Below, piece after piece: positions 8,657 through 22,136 of a stretch of DNA of 46,274 nt. Under the pieces are notes generated by a model. That model had not been told where the DNA came from, did not search any database, and saw only the letters and a program-made list of their open reading frames with translations. The stretch's first letter is position 1. The number at the start of each line of letters is the position of its first letter. Source of the stretch: Clostridia bacterium (GTDB lineage Bacteria; Bacillota_A; Clostridia; Oscillospirales; CAG-272); contig JAGAIH010000478.1 of the NCBI GenBank assembly GCA_017626655.1, forward strand, positions 1 to 46,274. Direction: 5' to 3'. The translations under genes and the position numbers were made by a program.

Positions 8657-10936
8657 TCAGGCCTCCGTAACCTCATCCGCCCTGACCGTATCACACCCGT
8701 CCGCAAGTCCCGGGCTCGTGACGGTCAGCCGAACCGTACCGAACTGATCGGTCATGACGATGGCGACGGCACGGCCCTCGTAGGCGTGGCAGGTGTCCGA
8801 GCCGTACTGATCGTCATTGGCGGGGTCGCCGCTGAAAATGCCCAGGAGCTTCCCGCCCTCCACAGAGGCGCGGAGCAAAGACTTCTGATCGGGCACGCGG
8901 TGGCCGTTTTCATCCGCTATGGTGATGTCGAAATAGCACAGATCTCTGGCGTCCGCGCGGATGGCGGGGGTTTCGGCCTCCACCAACACTTGGGTAGGCT
9001 GACCGACGGTATGCAGGAAGGAGGACCCGCAGATCTCGCCGTTTTTGTAGGCTGTGACCGCCAGCTCGCCCTTTTCATAGGGGATCTCCAATCGGACGGT
9101 AGCCTCAACAGGGGTGCTTCTTCCCACCTCCCGACCGTTCAGGTACCAGACGATCTCATCCGCGTCGGTATAGACCTCGCAGGGGACGGGCTTGCCGATA
9201 TAGGCATCGTCAAAGGTCCAGGAGTCCTGCACGTCCCGCCAATGCCAGCCCGTGCCCGTAAATCCTTCGCCATAATGCTCGGGGTGGGTGGTGAAGATGC
9301 GGGGCTCGGTGCCGCCGATCCAGACCGCCTCGCGGAAGTAGGACTGAGGCCTGCGGTAGCCGCAGAGGTCGAAATCTCCCTGATAGCAGGCGCGCCAAGG
9401 GTACGCCGCGATGCCAATACCCTCCACCCGTCCGTCCCGCTCCCAGAGATACTTGCCCATGCCTGCCTCGCCCAGATTGTCGTAGGCGGTCCAGGTAAAG
9501 TCGCCGATGACATGGTTATTCTCCAGCGTGGCCTTCCATGATTTGTAGAAATTCAGCACTTGAGTCTCCGAGCCCCAGATCACCCGCTTAGGGTAGGTCT
9601 CGTGATCCTTTGCGTAGCGGAAGAAGAGGTAATTGTAGCCGCAGAGATCCAGAGGAGCCAAAAAGCCCTCTGTCCGCTCACCCCAGACGCTTTGGTCGAT
9701 ATTGGGGAAGACCGCCGTTGTCACGGGGCGGGTGGTGTCGTACTTCCGGATCTCATCCGCCAGCCGCGCGGCCCAGATGTCCCCGTCGGCCCGACCGTCG
9801 CTCTCGGGGATCTCGTTGCCGATAGAGTAGGTCAGCACGCAGGGGTGGTTACGGTCCCGCAGAACCATGGCTGCGATGTCTCTCGCCCACCAATCGTCGA
9901 ACCATACGTGGTAGTTGAGCACCCCGCCCTTCTCTCTCCGCCAGCAGTCGAAGGCCTCGTCCATGACGATCATGCCCAGCTCGTCGCAGATCGTGAGCAG
10001 GTTCAAAGAGGGGGGATTGTGGGCGATGCGTACCGCGTTGAAGCCCGCCCTTTTCAGCAGGGTCAGCTTTCTGCGGCAGGCGGCGGGATAGTCCGCCGCG
10101 CCCAAAAGGCCATAATCGTGGTGGATACAGCCGCCGCGGAGCTTCATGGGCTTGCCGTTGAGACGGAGCCCCTTCTCGGCGTCCATCTCGAAGACACGCA
10201 CGCCGAAGACCGTCTCGTCGGTGTCCTTCTCGGCGCCGTTCTCGGTAATCGCGGCCCGCAGGGTGTAGAGGTAGGGGTCCTCCGTATCCCACAGGCGGGC
10301 GTTGGGCATGGCCAGCTCAAACTCCACCTTGGTCTTCCCCTCGGCGGTCACTCGGACGCCCTTGGCATTGCATACGACGGTGTTGTCCCCGTCGAGGACC
10401 GCCACCGAGACCGTCACCTCGGCATCCCGGTCCGCGCTGATCTCGTAGGTCGCCTGCACGGTGTCGGTGGTGGGAGTGCGGACGAACTTGTCCCATGGCT
10501 CGATGCGAATATCACTTCCCTGCCACAGGAACACGTCGCGGTACAGCCCCGCCCCCGAATACCAGCGAGTGGAGGGCTGAAGCCCTCGGGTCACGATGTC
10601 CAGGGTGTTGTTTTCTCCCGATCTGATATACGGGGTCAGATCTACCAGAAAGGGGGTGTAGCCGTGGGGGTGTGTGACCAGGGTATAGCCGTTGCAATAG
10701 ACTGTGGCGCACATATACGCGCCGTCCACGTCCAGAATATAGTGGCTCGCGGGGGCATCCACGGTCAGATCCTTGTGATACCGACCCGTACCGCCCACAA
10801 AGTAGCCGTTATCGCCGCCGCCCTCGGCGTGGGGATCCCGGGGGGCTGTCACCGAATAGTCGTTGGGCAGGTCCACGGAGCCGTGGTAGTGGGGGGCGTG
10901 GAGGATCCAGCCCTTGGAGATGCAGATCTTTTTCAT
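8657..10936 (-). CDS. Glycoside hydrolase family 2 protein, cytoplasmic (beta-galactosidase/beta-glucuronidase type)
   Basis: 759 residues without a signal peptide, so probably cytoplasmic and acting on imported oligosaccharides. Order: GH2 sugar-binding beta domain (about 40-150), Ig-like domain (about 165-265), TIM barrel (about 270-570), then a DUF4982-like domain and a C-terminal Ig-like domain (about 600-755). Acid/base Glu375 lies in YSIGNEIPES and the probable nucleophile Glu457 in VIWGSETQ. The segment RIAHNPPSLNLLTICDELG is a typical GH2 barrel signature. Length matches the DUF4982 subgroup of GH2. It follows the LacZ-like lipoprotein gene by about 110 bases and probably shares its transcript. 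Specificity within GH2 (galactoside, glucuronide or mannoside) cannot be read from the sequence. Confidence 0.92.
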   Translation of the reverse strand: MKKICISKGWILHAPHYHGSVDLPNDYSVTAPRDPHAEGGGDNGYFVGGTGRYHKDLTVDAPASHYILDVDGAYMCATVYCNGYTLVTHPHGYTPFLVDLTPYIRSGENNTLDIVTRGLQPSTRWYSGAGLYRDVFLWQGSDIRIEPWDKFVRTPTTDTVQATYEISADRDAEVTVSVAVLDGDNTVVCNAKGVRVTAEGKTKVEFELAMPNARLWDTEDPYLYTLRAAITENGAEKDTDETVFGVRVFEMDAEKGLRLNGKPMKLRGGCIHHDYGLLGAADYPAACRRKLTLLKRAGFNAVRIAHNPPSLNLLTICDELGMIVMDEAFDCWRREKGGVLNYHVWFDDWWARDIAAMVLRDRNHPCVLTYSIGNEIPESDGRADGDIWAARLADEIRKYDTTRPVTTAVFPNIDQSVWGERTEGFLAPLDLCGYNYLFFRYAKDHETYPKRVIWGSETQVLNFYKSWKATLENNHVIGDFTWTAYDNLGEAGMGKYLWERDGRVEGIGIAAYPWRACYQGDFDLCGYRRPQSYFREAVWIGGTEPRIFTTHPEHYGEGFTGTGWHWRDVQDSWTFDDAYIGKPVPCEVYTDADEIVWYLNGREVGRSTPVEATVRLEIPYEKGELAVTAYKNGEICGSSFLHTVGQPTQVLVEAETPAIRADARDLCYFDITIADENGHRVPDQKSLLRASVEGGKLLGIFSGDPANDDQYGSDTCHAYEGRAVAIVMTDQFGTVRLTVTSPGLADGCDTVRADEVTEA

Positions 10937-10985
10937 ATGACTCCTTTCGGCGGGAGATCCCGCTGATCCATTTGTTTTTGGAAAG

Positions 10986-11011
10986 CTCCCCTACCTGTAG
11001 GAGCAGGGGAG
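10986..11011 (-). other. GC-rich intergenic hairpin between the two GH2 genes
   Basis: On the minus strand CTCCCCT pairs with AGGGGAG around a partly paired loop. It lies between the stop of the upstream GH2 gene and the RBS of the next. No clear T tract follows it, so it looks more like an mRNA-processing or stabilising element than a complete terminator. Similar hairpins occur at four other gene junctions in the window. Confidence 0.5.
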
Positions 11012-11045
11012 GGGTTTTGTCCTGTAGAGCACGGATTTTTTCGAT

Positions 11046-15428
<4,383 letters not shown>

Positions 15429-15440
15429 TCAAGGGAGGCT

Positions 15441-16256
15441 TTACTCGCCGTCCCTCTCCTTACTCTTTCTCATAGCAAGGCAGGCTGCAATCACCGTGAG
15501 CAGTCCTACGACACGAACACCAAGAACCGAACCACAGCCCTTCTTCTCGCCCACGTTCGGGACGGTGTCGCTCTCCTCCACGGAGGTATCCTCGGCAGGT
15601 GCGCTTGTGTCGGCAGGAACCGTCACCGCTTCGGTTTCGGTCGTTTCGTCCCAGGGAGTATCTGTGCCAGGGTCATCCGCACCGGGGACTCCTACCAAGA
15701 TTTCGGGAGTAGGCGTTCCCTCACCGTCGGTGTAGATCACCACATCAGTGATCTTGGTCACGGAGTAGGTCTCACCCTGAATGGGGTTGGTCATGGTCTC
15801 ATAAGAGGCGTTACTGACATTCTGCGGGTTGAGCAACAGTACCTTGACGTAGCGGTAGGTGCCCGCAAGTGGCTCGTTTCCACTTCCGGGATACGCAGCC
15901 TTACGGATTGAAGTATCCGTTATGACAGTCCAATGGATACCATCGTTAGAGCCCGACACACGGAAGTGTGGAATAACGGTCCCCTTGAGGGGCGAGATGG
16001 TGATGTAGGTCAGTTTGTGTGCCGCTCCTAAATCAAAGACGAAGGTCTGATAGACGGTGAAGCCCTTGGCCACGCGGTCGTTCACCATATGCTCGAACTG
16101 ACTGCCGCAATCGCAACCGGGATAGTTGCAAATCGTGGTGGAGACATTGGAGAACGCCTGCCAGTTGGTGTCACCCAGCCAGAAGAAGGGGGTACCGTCG
16201 GCGTGCTTATAGTATCGCTCGCCCTTCTCTACAGTAAAAAAGCCGTGTTGGGACAC
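15441..16256 (-). pseudogene. Deleted DUF4038 (GH140-like) protein joined to an F5/8C domain and membrane anchor
   Basis: 271 codons from a GTG with no good RBS. Residues 1-75 match the start of DUF4038/apiosidase-like barrels (DGTPFFWLGDTNWQAF, then RVAKGFTVYQ). The barrel then stops abruptly and an F5/8C (discoidin) domain begins at DLGAAHKL (about 76-185). A T/E-rich linker and a C-terminal anchor (KKGCGS, hydrophobic stretch, RKSK) follow. Most of the catalytic barrel, including its acidic residues, and any signal peptide are missing. I infer two deletions, one at the 5' end and one inside the barrel, so it is probably non-functional. A short intact protein of this kind is possible but would lack an export signal. 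Confidence 0.7.
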
Positions 16257-16723
16257 CTCCGTGGTCTTTGGATCAGGAGATACTCAAACAGATTTTTACA
16301 GCAGGGCTCGTACTCCTCCCGTTCCTCTCTGGATTCACGGTAAATGCTGGATAACACGTCTCCAAAACCCGGGTTCAGCCCGCCTTTATAGTAAGGCGTA
16401 TTCAAGAGGACCGATACGAGAGATCTTTCCTGCGCCGAATCCAGAAAAAAGCCTTACACGTATCCGCTGCTTTTTGCCACAATACTCTCTTCGTACCACG
16501 CATCGGGACCGATCAGCAGCCATTCCCCAGCGGATACCGGGATCGCTCCACCAAAGTTCATGGTGTAGGACGTGGTTCCTTCGGTTATGTAATGAAACTC
16601 GTAGTATGAATGGACGTGATTATCCGTAAATAACTTATTCGAATGATAGATCAAGTGGATAAAAACAATTTGCGCGTCGGATATGCTGATCGTTTGTTCG
16701 GCCTCATAAGCGAATGCTCCCAT
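16229..16723 (-). pseudogene. Broken AraC-family regulator (N-terminal part, in-frame stop, HTH lost)
   Basis: From an ATG at 16723 with a GGAAGGAA RBS, the frame encodes an AraC-type cupin sensor (HSYYEFHYITEG, AGEWLLIGP). A TAA at 16456-16454 interrupts it. The same frame continues sensibly beyond (YYKGGLNPGFGDVLSSIYRE, then EEYEPCCKNLFEYLLIQ), as in the linker of intact family members, and ends at a TAG near 16231. The DNA-binding C-terminus is absent. Its tail overlaps the start of the truncated DUF4038 gene in another frame, which marks a deletion that fused the two genes. It presumably once regulated that enzyme. Confidence 0.75.
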
Positions 16724-17076
16724 AAACAATTCCTTCCGATCAGTTTGTATATCTATTATAGCACAAAAGCCGCAGGAATGCAACCGTTTTCTGTTTCTTT
16801 TGACGGTCGCTCATAAACTTGTAAGGGTTGTCAGCGTTGGTACTGCTATGGGCGATCAGACCGTGCCTGGCCGTATGCACGCGGAGGTCTGTTTTTCTTT
16901 CACGTGGTATCTGGCAGGGCTTCCCCGATAAATACCGTAAACGGCACTGCGCACGGCGAACGCGATCCTTGACAGGGTCGGGGCGGAGCGGTCCGAATCG
17001 GGCAGTAGGAAAGTTGAATTATGAGGAGATAACCTTGTAGTATTTCGACTACGGGGGAAGATAGTCAACGCAGGAG
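16724..17076. other. Non-coding stretch without recognisable features
   Basis: About 350 bases between the broken AraC gene and dispersed cassette copy 2. Short frames occur on both strands but none has an RBS or a recognisable domain. A brief plus-strand coding-like fragment (VGKLNYEEITL) ends near 17040 and may be a gene relic. I see no RNA gene here. Confidence 0.4.
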
Positions 17077-17192
17077 AAAAAGGACCCGAACCGAACAGCA
17101 ATGTGTTCGATTCAGGTCCTTTTTATGGCGGAGATGGAGGAACGCCGGTCATGTACACGACGGCTTTTTCTCCCTTAGAGAGCTATATTATA
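17077..17192 (-). repeat. Dispersed cassette copy 2: -10, tRNA-Ser-like 3' end, terminator
   Basis: Reading leftward: TATAAT with an upstream TGC (17192-17187), about 45 bases, CCTCCATCTCCGCCA (17140-17126), then a long hairpin with T/A runs (17077-17124). It matches copies at 8448 and 28133 in order and sequence. No clear -35 is visible, because the 3' end of the neighbouring lipoprotein gene occupies that place. The hairpin probably also serves as terminator for the 26780-17215 gene run. Confidence 0.7.
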
Positions 17193-17214
17193 GCATATGG
17201 ACAGATGCCATAGG

Positions 17215-18633
17215 TTACTGAATCTCGAATTCGATGGCCACAGGATCATCGTAGCCACCGGTGGGATACCAAAGAATCTTATACTTGCCGGGGACAAAAG
17301 AGTACGCGCTTCCCGTGGTATAAACAACGTCTCGCAGATCAAATTCCTCGTCTACAGGGATATTCCCTTCACCCACGTAGCACCAGCCATAACCGGCGTA
17401 AGCACCGTTCTGCTCAACGTGAAGCTCCAACCATGCCTGGGTGCCGGCGGCTGCCTTCGCGATAATCGTCTCGTCGGAAGCAAAGACTGTTTTGTTGAGG
17501 GTAAACTGTCCTTCAACGCCGACGATTCCGGCCTCGGGCTCAGGGGTCTCGCCCCCTTCATCCTCAACGACCGTAAACGTGATCCATACATCGTCCAGCG
17601 AGGTGCCGGTTTTGTTAACTACAACGGTATACTCACCGGGAACAATGGCGAAGGTGCCTTGCACGACCTGCGTGAGGTCACCGCTGGAATTGGGTCTGGG
17701 CAATACGTTCTTGTTCAAGCCGTAAGAGGCATTGCTGCCATCCACCAGGCACCACGCCCAACCGCCGCCTTGGGGGGCAGTGGGATGCTTGATGTTGAAC
17801 TGAGCGCCGGCGGGCAGATCGCCAAAGGTGACCATGATCGGCTCGCCGACAACGTATTCTTTTTTGTCAATGTGGAAAAGCTCGACACCGTTGTAGGTAG
17901 GAGCATCAGGCTCGTCATCACCCCCATCATCTTCGCCGCCTTGGGCCTCAACGACCGTAAACGTGATCCATACATCGTCCAGCGCAGTACCCGTGTGGTT
18001 CACTACGATCGTATACTCACCGGGAACAATGGCGAAGGTGCCTTGCACGACCCGAGTGAGGTCACCGCTGGCATTGGGTCTGGGCAAAGCATTCTTGTTC
18101 AAGCCGTAAGATGCATTGCTGCCATCCACCAGGCACCAGGCCCAACCACCGCCTTGGGGGGCAGTGGGATGCTTAATGTTGAACTGAGCGCCGACGGGCA
18201 GATCGCCAAAGGTGACCATGATCGGTTCACCAACCTCATATTCGGTTTTGTCAATGTGAAAGAGCTCGACACCGTTGTAGGCAGGAACATCGGGCTCAGG
18301 CTCGACGGGATCGGTCTCGGATGCATCGGTATTGACCTCCTCGGTGGTAACCTCCTCGGTGGTAACCTTTTCGGTGGTAACCTCCTCGGTGGCAACCTCC
18401 TCGGTGGCAACCTCCTCTGTGGTCGTTTCCTCGGTCGCGTTATCGTCGGTTGCAGCCTCTGCGGTAGGCTCCTCCGTAGGCTCCTCAAAAGACGTTTCAG
18501 ACGAAGCCTCGGTAGGATTTCCGGCACCTGTACTGTCTGCGGTAGTATCAGAACCGACAGGATCCTCTGTACACGCTGCGACAGTCAAAGCCACCGCCAG
18601 TGCCAAAAGAGTGACTATAAGCAGTTTTTTCAT
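17215..18633 (-). CDS. Surface lipoprotein with T/E-rich linker and three Ig-like repeats
   Basis: 472 residues with a lipoprotein signal ending at Cys21 (TVAAC). Residues 22-115 form a low-complexity T/E/V linker with tandem EEVTT/EEVAT units. Two almost identical modules follow (about 118-230 and 246-358), each with YNGVELFHIDK at the start, GGGWAWCLVDGSNASYGLNK in the middle and VPGEYT(I/V)VVN near the end. A third, diverged module ends the protein. They look like Ig-like or carbohydrate-binding beta sandwiches. No catalytic motif is seen. It lies last in the run led by the UROD-like gene, so a role in polysaccharide or product binding is inferred. I do not recognise a named family. Confidence 0.85.
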   Translation of the reverse strand: MKKLLIVTLLALAVALTVAACTEDPVGSDTTADSTGAGNPTEASSETSFEEPTEEPTAEAATDDNATEETTTEEVATEEVATEEVTTEKVTTEEVTTEEVNTDASETDPVEPEPDVPAYNGVELFHIDKTEYEVGEPIMVTFGDLPVGAQFNIKHPTAPQGGGWAWCLVDGSNASYGLNKNALPRPNASGDLTRVVQGTFAIVPGEYTIVVNHTGTALDDVWITFTVVEAQGGEDDGGDDEPDAPTYNGVELFHIDKKEYVVGEPIMVTFGDLPAGAQFNIKHPTAPQGGGWAWCLVDGSNASYGLNKNVLPRPNSSGDLTQVVQGTFAIVPGEYTVVVNKTGTSLDDVWITFTVVEDEGGETPEPEAGIVGVEGQFTLNKTVFASDETIIAKAAAGTQAWLELHVEQNGAYAGYGWCYVGEGNIPVDEEFDLRDVVYTTGSAYSFVPGKYKILWYPTGGYDDPVAIEFEIQ

Positions 18634-18733
18634 GATTTTTCCTTTCTGTTTTTCTTTTTATATCTCACGATCTCTATAACTCAGCAGAATTGGTATCAAC
18701 GACATTCAATCGAAAAGGATTTTTCGGGACATA

Positions 18734-21700
18734 TCACTCGGTCAGCACGATCTGATCCCCGTCATACGTATACCCGAGCTGATACAGCTCAACGTAGTCA
18801 ATCTTGAAGCTGTTGGCACGCTCAAAGATGGCGCAGTTGCCTTCTACCGGCACAAGAGCGGTATGGCCCTCGGTTGTCAGCACGACATTGCCCTCTGCAT
18901 TCAAAATCTCGGCGTAGCGGTAGGTCTCTGCCTTCCAGCTTTGGACATCATCACGGCCTATGTCAGAAAGCTTGACGGTAGCAACCAATTCGCCCTCGAC
19001 ATAGATGATAACGGTATCGCCCTTGTCCTCATAGCGGACAGTTGCACCCTCGTCAAAGGACACGCTTTCGGGCAGGGTGAAGGTATAGCCTATGGAGGTA
19101 GCCTTCCGTATGCGAGATGTATCCTTCACATGGATAGCAACCTCCAGCGAGTTGCCATAGGGATAGAGGAAAATGCCGCTGACACCCAAGTAGGAGGAGG
19201 TGTCAAGGTCGCCGTTATCGGGCTCGTACATGGCGGCTTCTGTGTTGTTCAGCTCAACAGGGATACGCAGACCGATGGCTGTGCGGTATGCATAACCGGT
19301 ATTCGCATAACCGCCCGTAATCAAGTGAGTCTCGAAGGCATAGTAACGCAACTCGTTGAGGTAGCGAATACAACGACCCTTGCTCCACGTACCGCAGATC
19401 CAGCCATCCTCCATGGTGAGGTACTCAAGGACCTCTAACCCTAAAGCCTTATCCACATCGGATATGGTGCCGTCAAAGTCTTCACGAAGGATCAAACCCT
19501 CCTTCACAGGCTTCTTCCCGGTGTCAATGCAGACCAAGGTCCACTCGCCTTTCAAAGACAGGTGCGGATCTCCGCCCTTGACCTCGGCATATTCCACACG
19601 GATGGCGTGGTAGCCCTCGCTGAGGAGGATGCTTCCCTTGGCGGTTTTGATACCGCTCTTTGCCTCGGGGTCATAGGTGCCATCGACAACCAGACGTCCG
19701 TCGATGAAGAGCTTGGCACCATCGTCATAAGAAAGCGCAAACTCATAGCTCTTAGCCTCGGAAACCTGTACGTAGCCTTCGTAGAGCAAGCCTATGTTGG
19801 CGGTGTATGGCAATCCCTCGGCGGTCAGGGTCTCCACCGCTTGACTGCCCTCACGGAGACCCTCGATCAAACGGAAATCGGGCTGGGCGGGGTAATTCTT
19901 CACCAGCGGATAGTAGGAAACGATCAGACCCGCCTGCAAGAGTGCCTTGTCCTCGTCCGAAATGGTCACGGCGGGCATACCATCAATCACGTTGCCATCG
20001 CGGGCAGGAAGGATGGTCTCACCCTTACCCGTGTACCGGATAGCCTGCTCGTAGGCATAGTTATTGCGGCGTTCGGGGGCGCTGTCGCCCGTGGTGAACC
20101 AGGATTCCAGATCATACACGTCGGTGACGTTGTCCATCCAGTGGAAGTTGACGGTAACACTCTCCCCTGTCAGACCTAGAAGAGAGCGGGGAATGGTCAC
20201 GGTGAGCTTGTTGCCCGATGCGGCATACGCCACCGTACCGATCTCCTGCCACACGCCGTCCTTGTAGGCGCAGAGGGTGGTGACGGTGTCGGATACCACC
20301 TCGTAGTTGACAAGGTAGTCGTAGCCCTCCCAGCCCGTGGTCTTGTCGGCGTCGGCATCGATGAAGAGCAGCATCCAGCTCTTGCTATCCTTGTAGGCGG
20401 TCATCTCTTTCGCGGTGCGGACGTAGAAATAGATGCTTCCGCCGTCGGCGGTGATGCGGGATTCCACGATGTCGTTGCGCCCCGTAGTATTGACGTACTG
20501 AATGCGTCCCGTGGTGTCGGAGTGGTCGCGGTGGGTCGTGTCGTTTTCAAAGTCGGTGTAGACGGGGGAGATCTTTTCCCAGCTCTCAAAGACAGCGGGA
20601 TCGGTCTCAGCCATGGTGTGGGCACTCGATGTGCCGTCGGCGGGAAGAACGCCCTTGAAGCGGCGGATGATGGCGCACATCTGGTAGAAGTAGTTGTCGG
20701 TAAATCCGCCCTTCATGGGCTCAATGTCGCGGGAGAACTCGGGGTTGAACTGATCCACAAATCCCGTATCGGTACCCTTGTCATCGGGGTGGGTGAAATT
20801 CTGGGCCACCCATTCGTTCCAACGGGAAATGAGCAGGACCGGGCACTCGGGATACATATCCATGAGCATATCAAAGCTCTTTTGAAAACGAATGCCCTGG
20901 CCCATGGTATCGGTTTCCAGAAAAGCATTCAGATACTTCTGAGCCGACAGGGCCTCGCTTCGACCCTGCCCGTAGTTTGCAAAGCCCGCCGTGCTGATAC
21001 CGGCACACTCCGTAACTCGCTTTCCATCCTGTCGTACAACGCCAACGTTGGGAGCGTGGGGCTCAAATCCGTTATCGACCCAGTAATTTTCCCATCTTCC
21101 GTTCACGACCCACGACTTGCGGAAGGTGAGCTTATCCTTGTAGTATTCGTCCTCCAGAATCGGAAATGAGTTGTACGGGGCTCCGCCCACGGGCTTAATG
21201 AGTGCCAGAGGCTTCCCCTCCCAGTAAAACCACATATCCTTGTACTTCTCATCGGCCATGAAAAGCTCATAGAATTTTCCGATATCGCCGTTCCCTTCAA
21301 CAGCAGAGCCATAGCACCACGGCACCACATAGGGGGTCATAAGACCCTCGGCACGCATTTCCAGAGAAGTTTCCAGAAAGACCTTCATGGCATCCTCGTA
21401 GAGATACCCGTTGGTCATGTCGAAGTAGAGGAAATCCACGCCCGCCATGGCGAAGTAATACAGATCGCGGCGGATCTGCCAAACGTCATCGGCGCGATGG
21501 TAGCCGGTTTCAGGCTCTGACCACCAACAGAACTGCCAGCGAGGGCTGTAATCGGGGTTGAATGGATTTTCGGCCAATGACTTGGAGTTATCATACTGAC
21601 AGCCCCCCGCTGCTGTCCAAAGGGTGTAGAACAGACCGACGTACTTCCCTTCCTTGGGGAGCCCCGCTTCTTCAGAGGTAGGCAGGACACGGCCCAGAGC

Positions 21701-22000
21701 ATCAGTAGCGGTTTCGTTGTAGTTCCGGATAATGATCTGGGGGGAGCGTCCCTTCTCGGTCAACACCTGACCCTCGGGGGAGGCGGGAGTAAAAGTCAAA
21801 AGATCCAAGCTCACACTCGGGGGTGTGGGATCCACCATATCCGTCTCTGTTTCGGGCGGATTCGTCTCGGAAGTGTCCGTCCCGGATGCCGTACCGGCGT
21901 CGGTATCCTCGGGAGGGCGATGGTTCGTACACGCCGTAGCCAGTAGCATCATGCCCGCCAACAAAACGGCTAAACATCTTTTTACAATACTATCTTTCAT
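18734..22000 (-). CDS. GH99-like multi-domain lipoprotein with CBM9-like and PA14 domains
   Basis: The start is set at 22000 (AGGAG upstream), giving a lipoprotein signal ending at Cys24 (LLATAC). The 1,088-residue protein has a GH71/GH99-like TIM barrel (about 85-470) with YVGLFYTLWTAAGG at strand 1, GVDFLYFDMTNGY and Glu396 in SRWNEWVAQ. Next come a CBM9-like beta domain (about 490-660), a PA14 domain (about 695-835) with LSYDDGAKLFIDG, and a lectin-like C-terminal region. It is paralogous to the anchored protein at 35050-38523 in both barrel and CBM9-like domain. In related families (GH99, GH71) carboxylates on the barrel cut alpha-mannosidic or alpha-glucosidic bonds; whether that holds here is unknown. 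Confidence 0.82.
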   Translation of the reverse strand: MKDSIVKRCLAVLLAGMMLLATACTNHRPPEDTDAGTASGTDTSETNPPETETDMVDPTPPSVSLDLLTFTPASPEGQVLTEKGRSPQIIIRNYNETATDALGRVLPTSEEAGLPKEGKYVGLFYTLWTAAGGCQYDNSKSLAENPFNPDYSPRWQFCWWSEPETGYHRADDVWQIRRDLYYFAMAGVDFLYFDMTNGYLYEDAMKVFLETSLEMRAEGLMTPYVVPWCYGSAVEGNGDIGKFYELFMADEKYKDMWFYWEGKPLALIKPVGGAPYNSFPILEDEYYKDKLTFRKSWVVNGRWENYWVDNGFEPHAPNVGVVRQDGKRVTECAGISTAGFANYGQGRSEALSAQKYLNAFLETDTMGQGIRFQKSFDMLMDMYPECPVLLISRWNEWVAQNFTHPDDKGTDTGFVDQFNPEFSRDIEPMKGGFTDNYFYQMCAIIRRFKGVLPADGTSSAHTMAETDPAVFESWEKISPVYTDFENDTTHRDHSDTTGRIQYVNTTGRNDIVESRITADGGSIYFYVRTAKEMTAYKDSKSWMLLFIDADADKTTGWEGYDYLVNYEVVSDTVTTLCAYKDGVWQEIGTVAYAASGNKLTVTIPRSLLGLTGESVTVNFHWMDNVTDVYDLESWFTTGDSAPERRNNYAYEQAIRYTGKGETILPARDGNVIDGMPAVTISDEDKALLQAGLIVSYYPLVKNYPAQPDFRLIEGLREGSQAVETLTAEGLPYTANIGLLYEGYVQVSEAKSYEFALSYDDGAKLFIDGRLVVDGTYDPEAKSGIKTAKGSILLSEGYHAIRVEYAEVKGGDPHLSLKGEWTLVCIDTGKKPVKEGLILREDFDGTISDVDKALGLEVLEYLTMEDGWICGTWSKGRCIRYLNELRYYAFETHLITGGYANTGYAYRTAIGLRIPVELNNTEAAMYEPDNGDLDTSSYLGVSGIFLYPYGNSLEVAIHVKDTSRIRKATSIGYTFTLPESVSFDEGATVRYEDKGDTVIIYVEGELVATVKLSDIGRDDVQSWKAETYRYAEILNAEGNVVLTTEGHTALVPVEGNCAIFERANSFKIDYVELYQLGYTYDGDQIVLTE

Positions 22001-22136
22001 CCTGTGCTTCTCCTTTTTTGATATGTGCTTTATATGGACATCCTTCCTTGATCGACGTTCATATACAGGCATCCGTAATGGATATATTCACATCCGATTT
22101 GGGCTTGCGAAATATCGGGAGACCATAAAGCTTTCT

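Noticed and set aside
9560..10966. 468-codon plus-strand frame
   Set aside because: Mirror of the cytoplasmic GH2 gene, caused by its GC-rich third positions; no RBS or domain.
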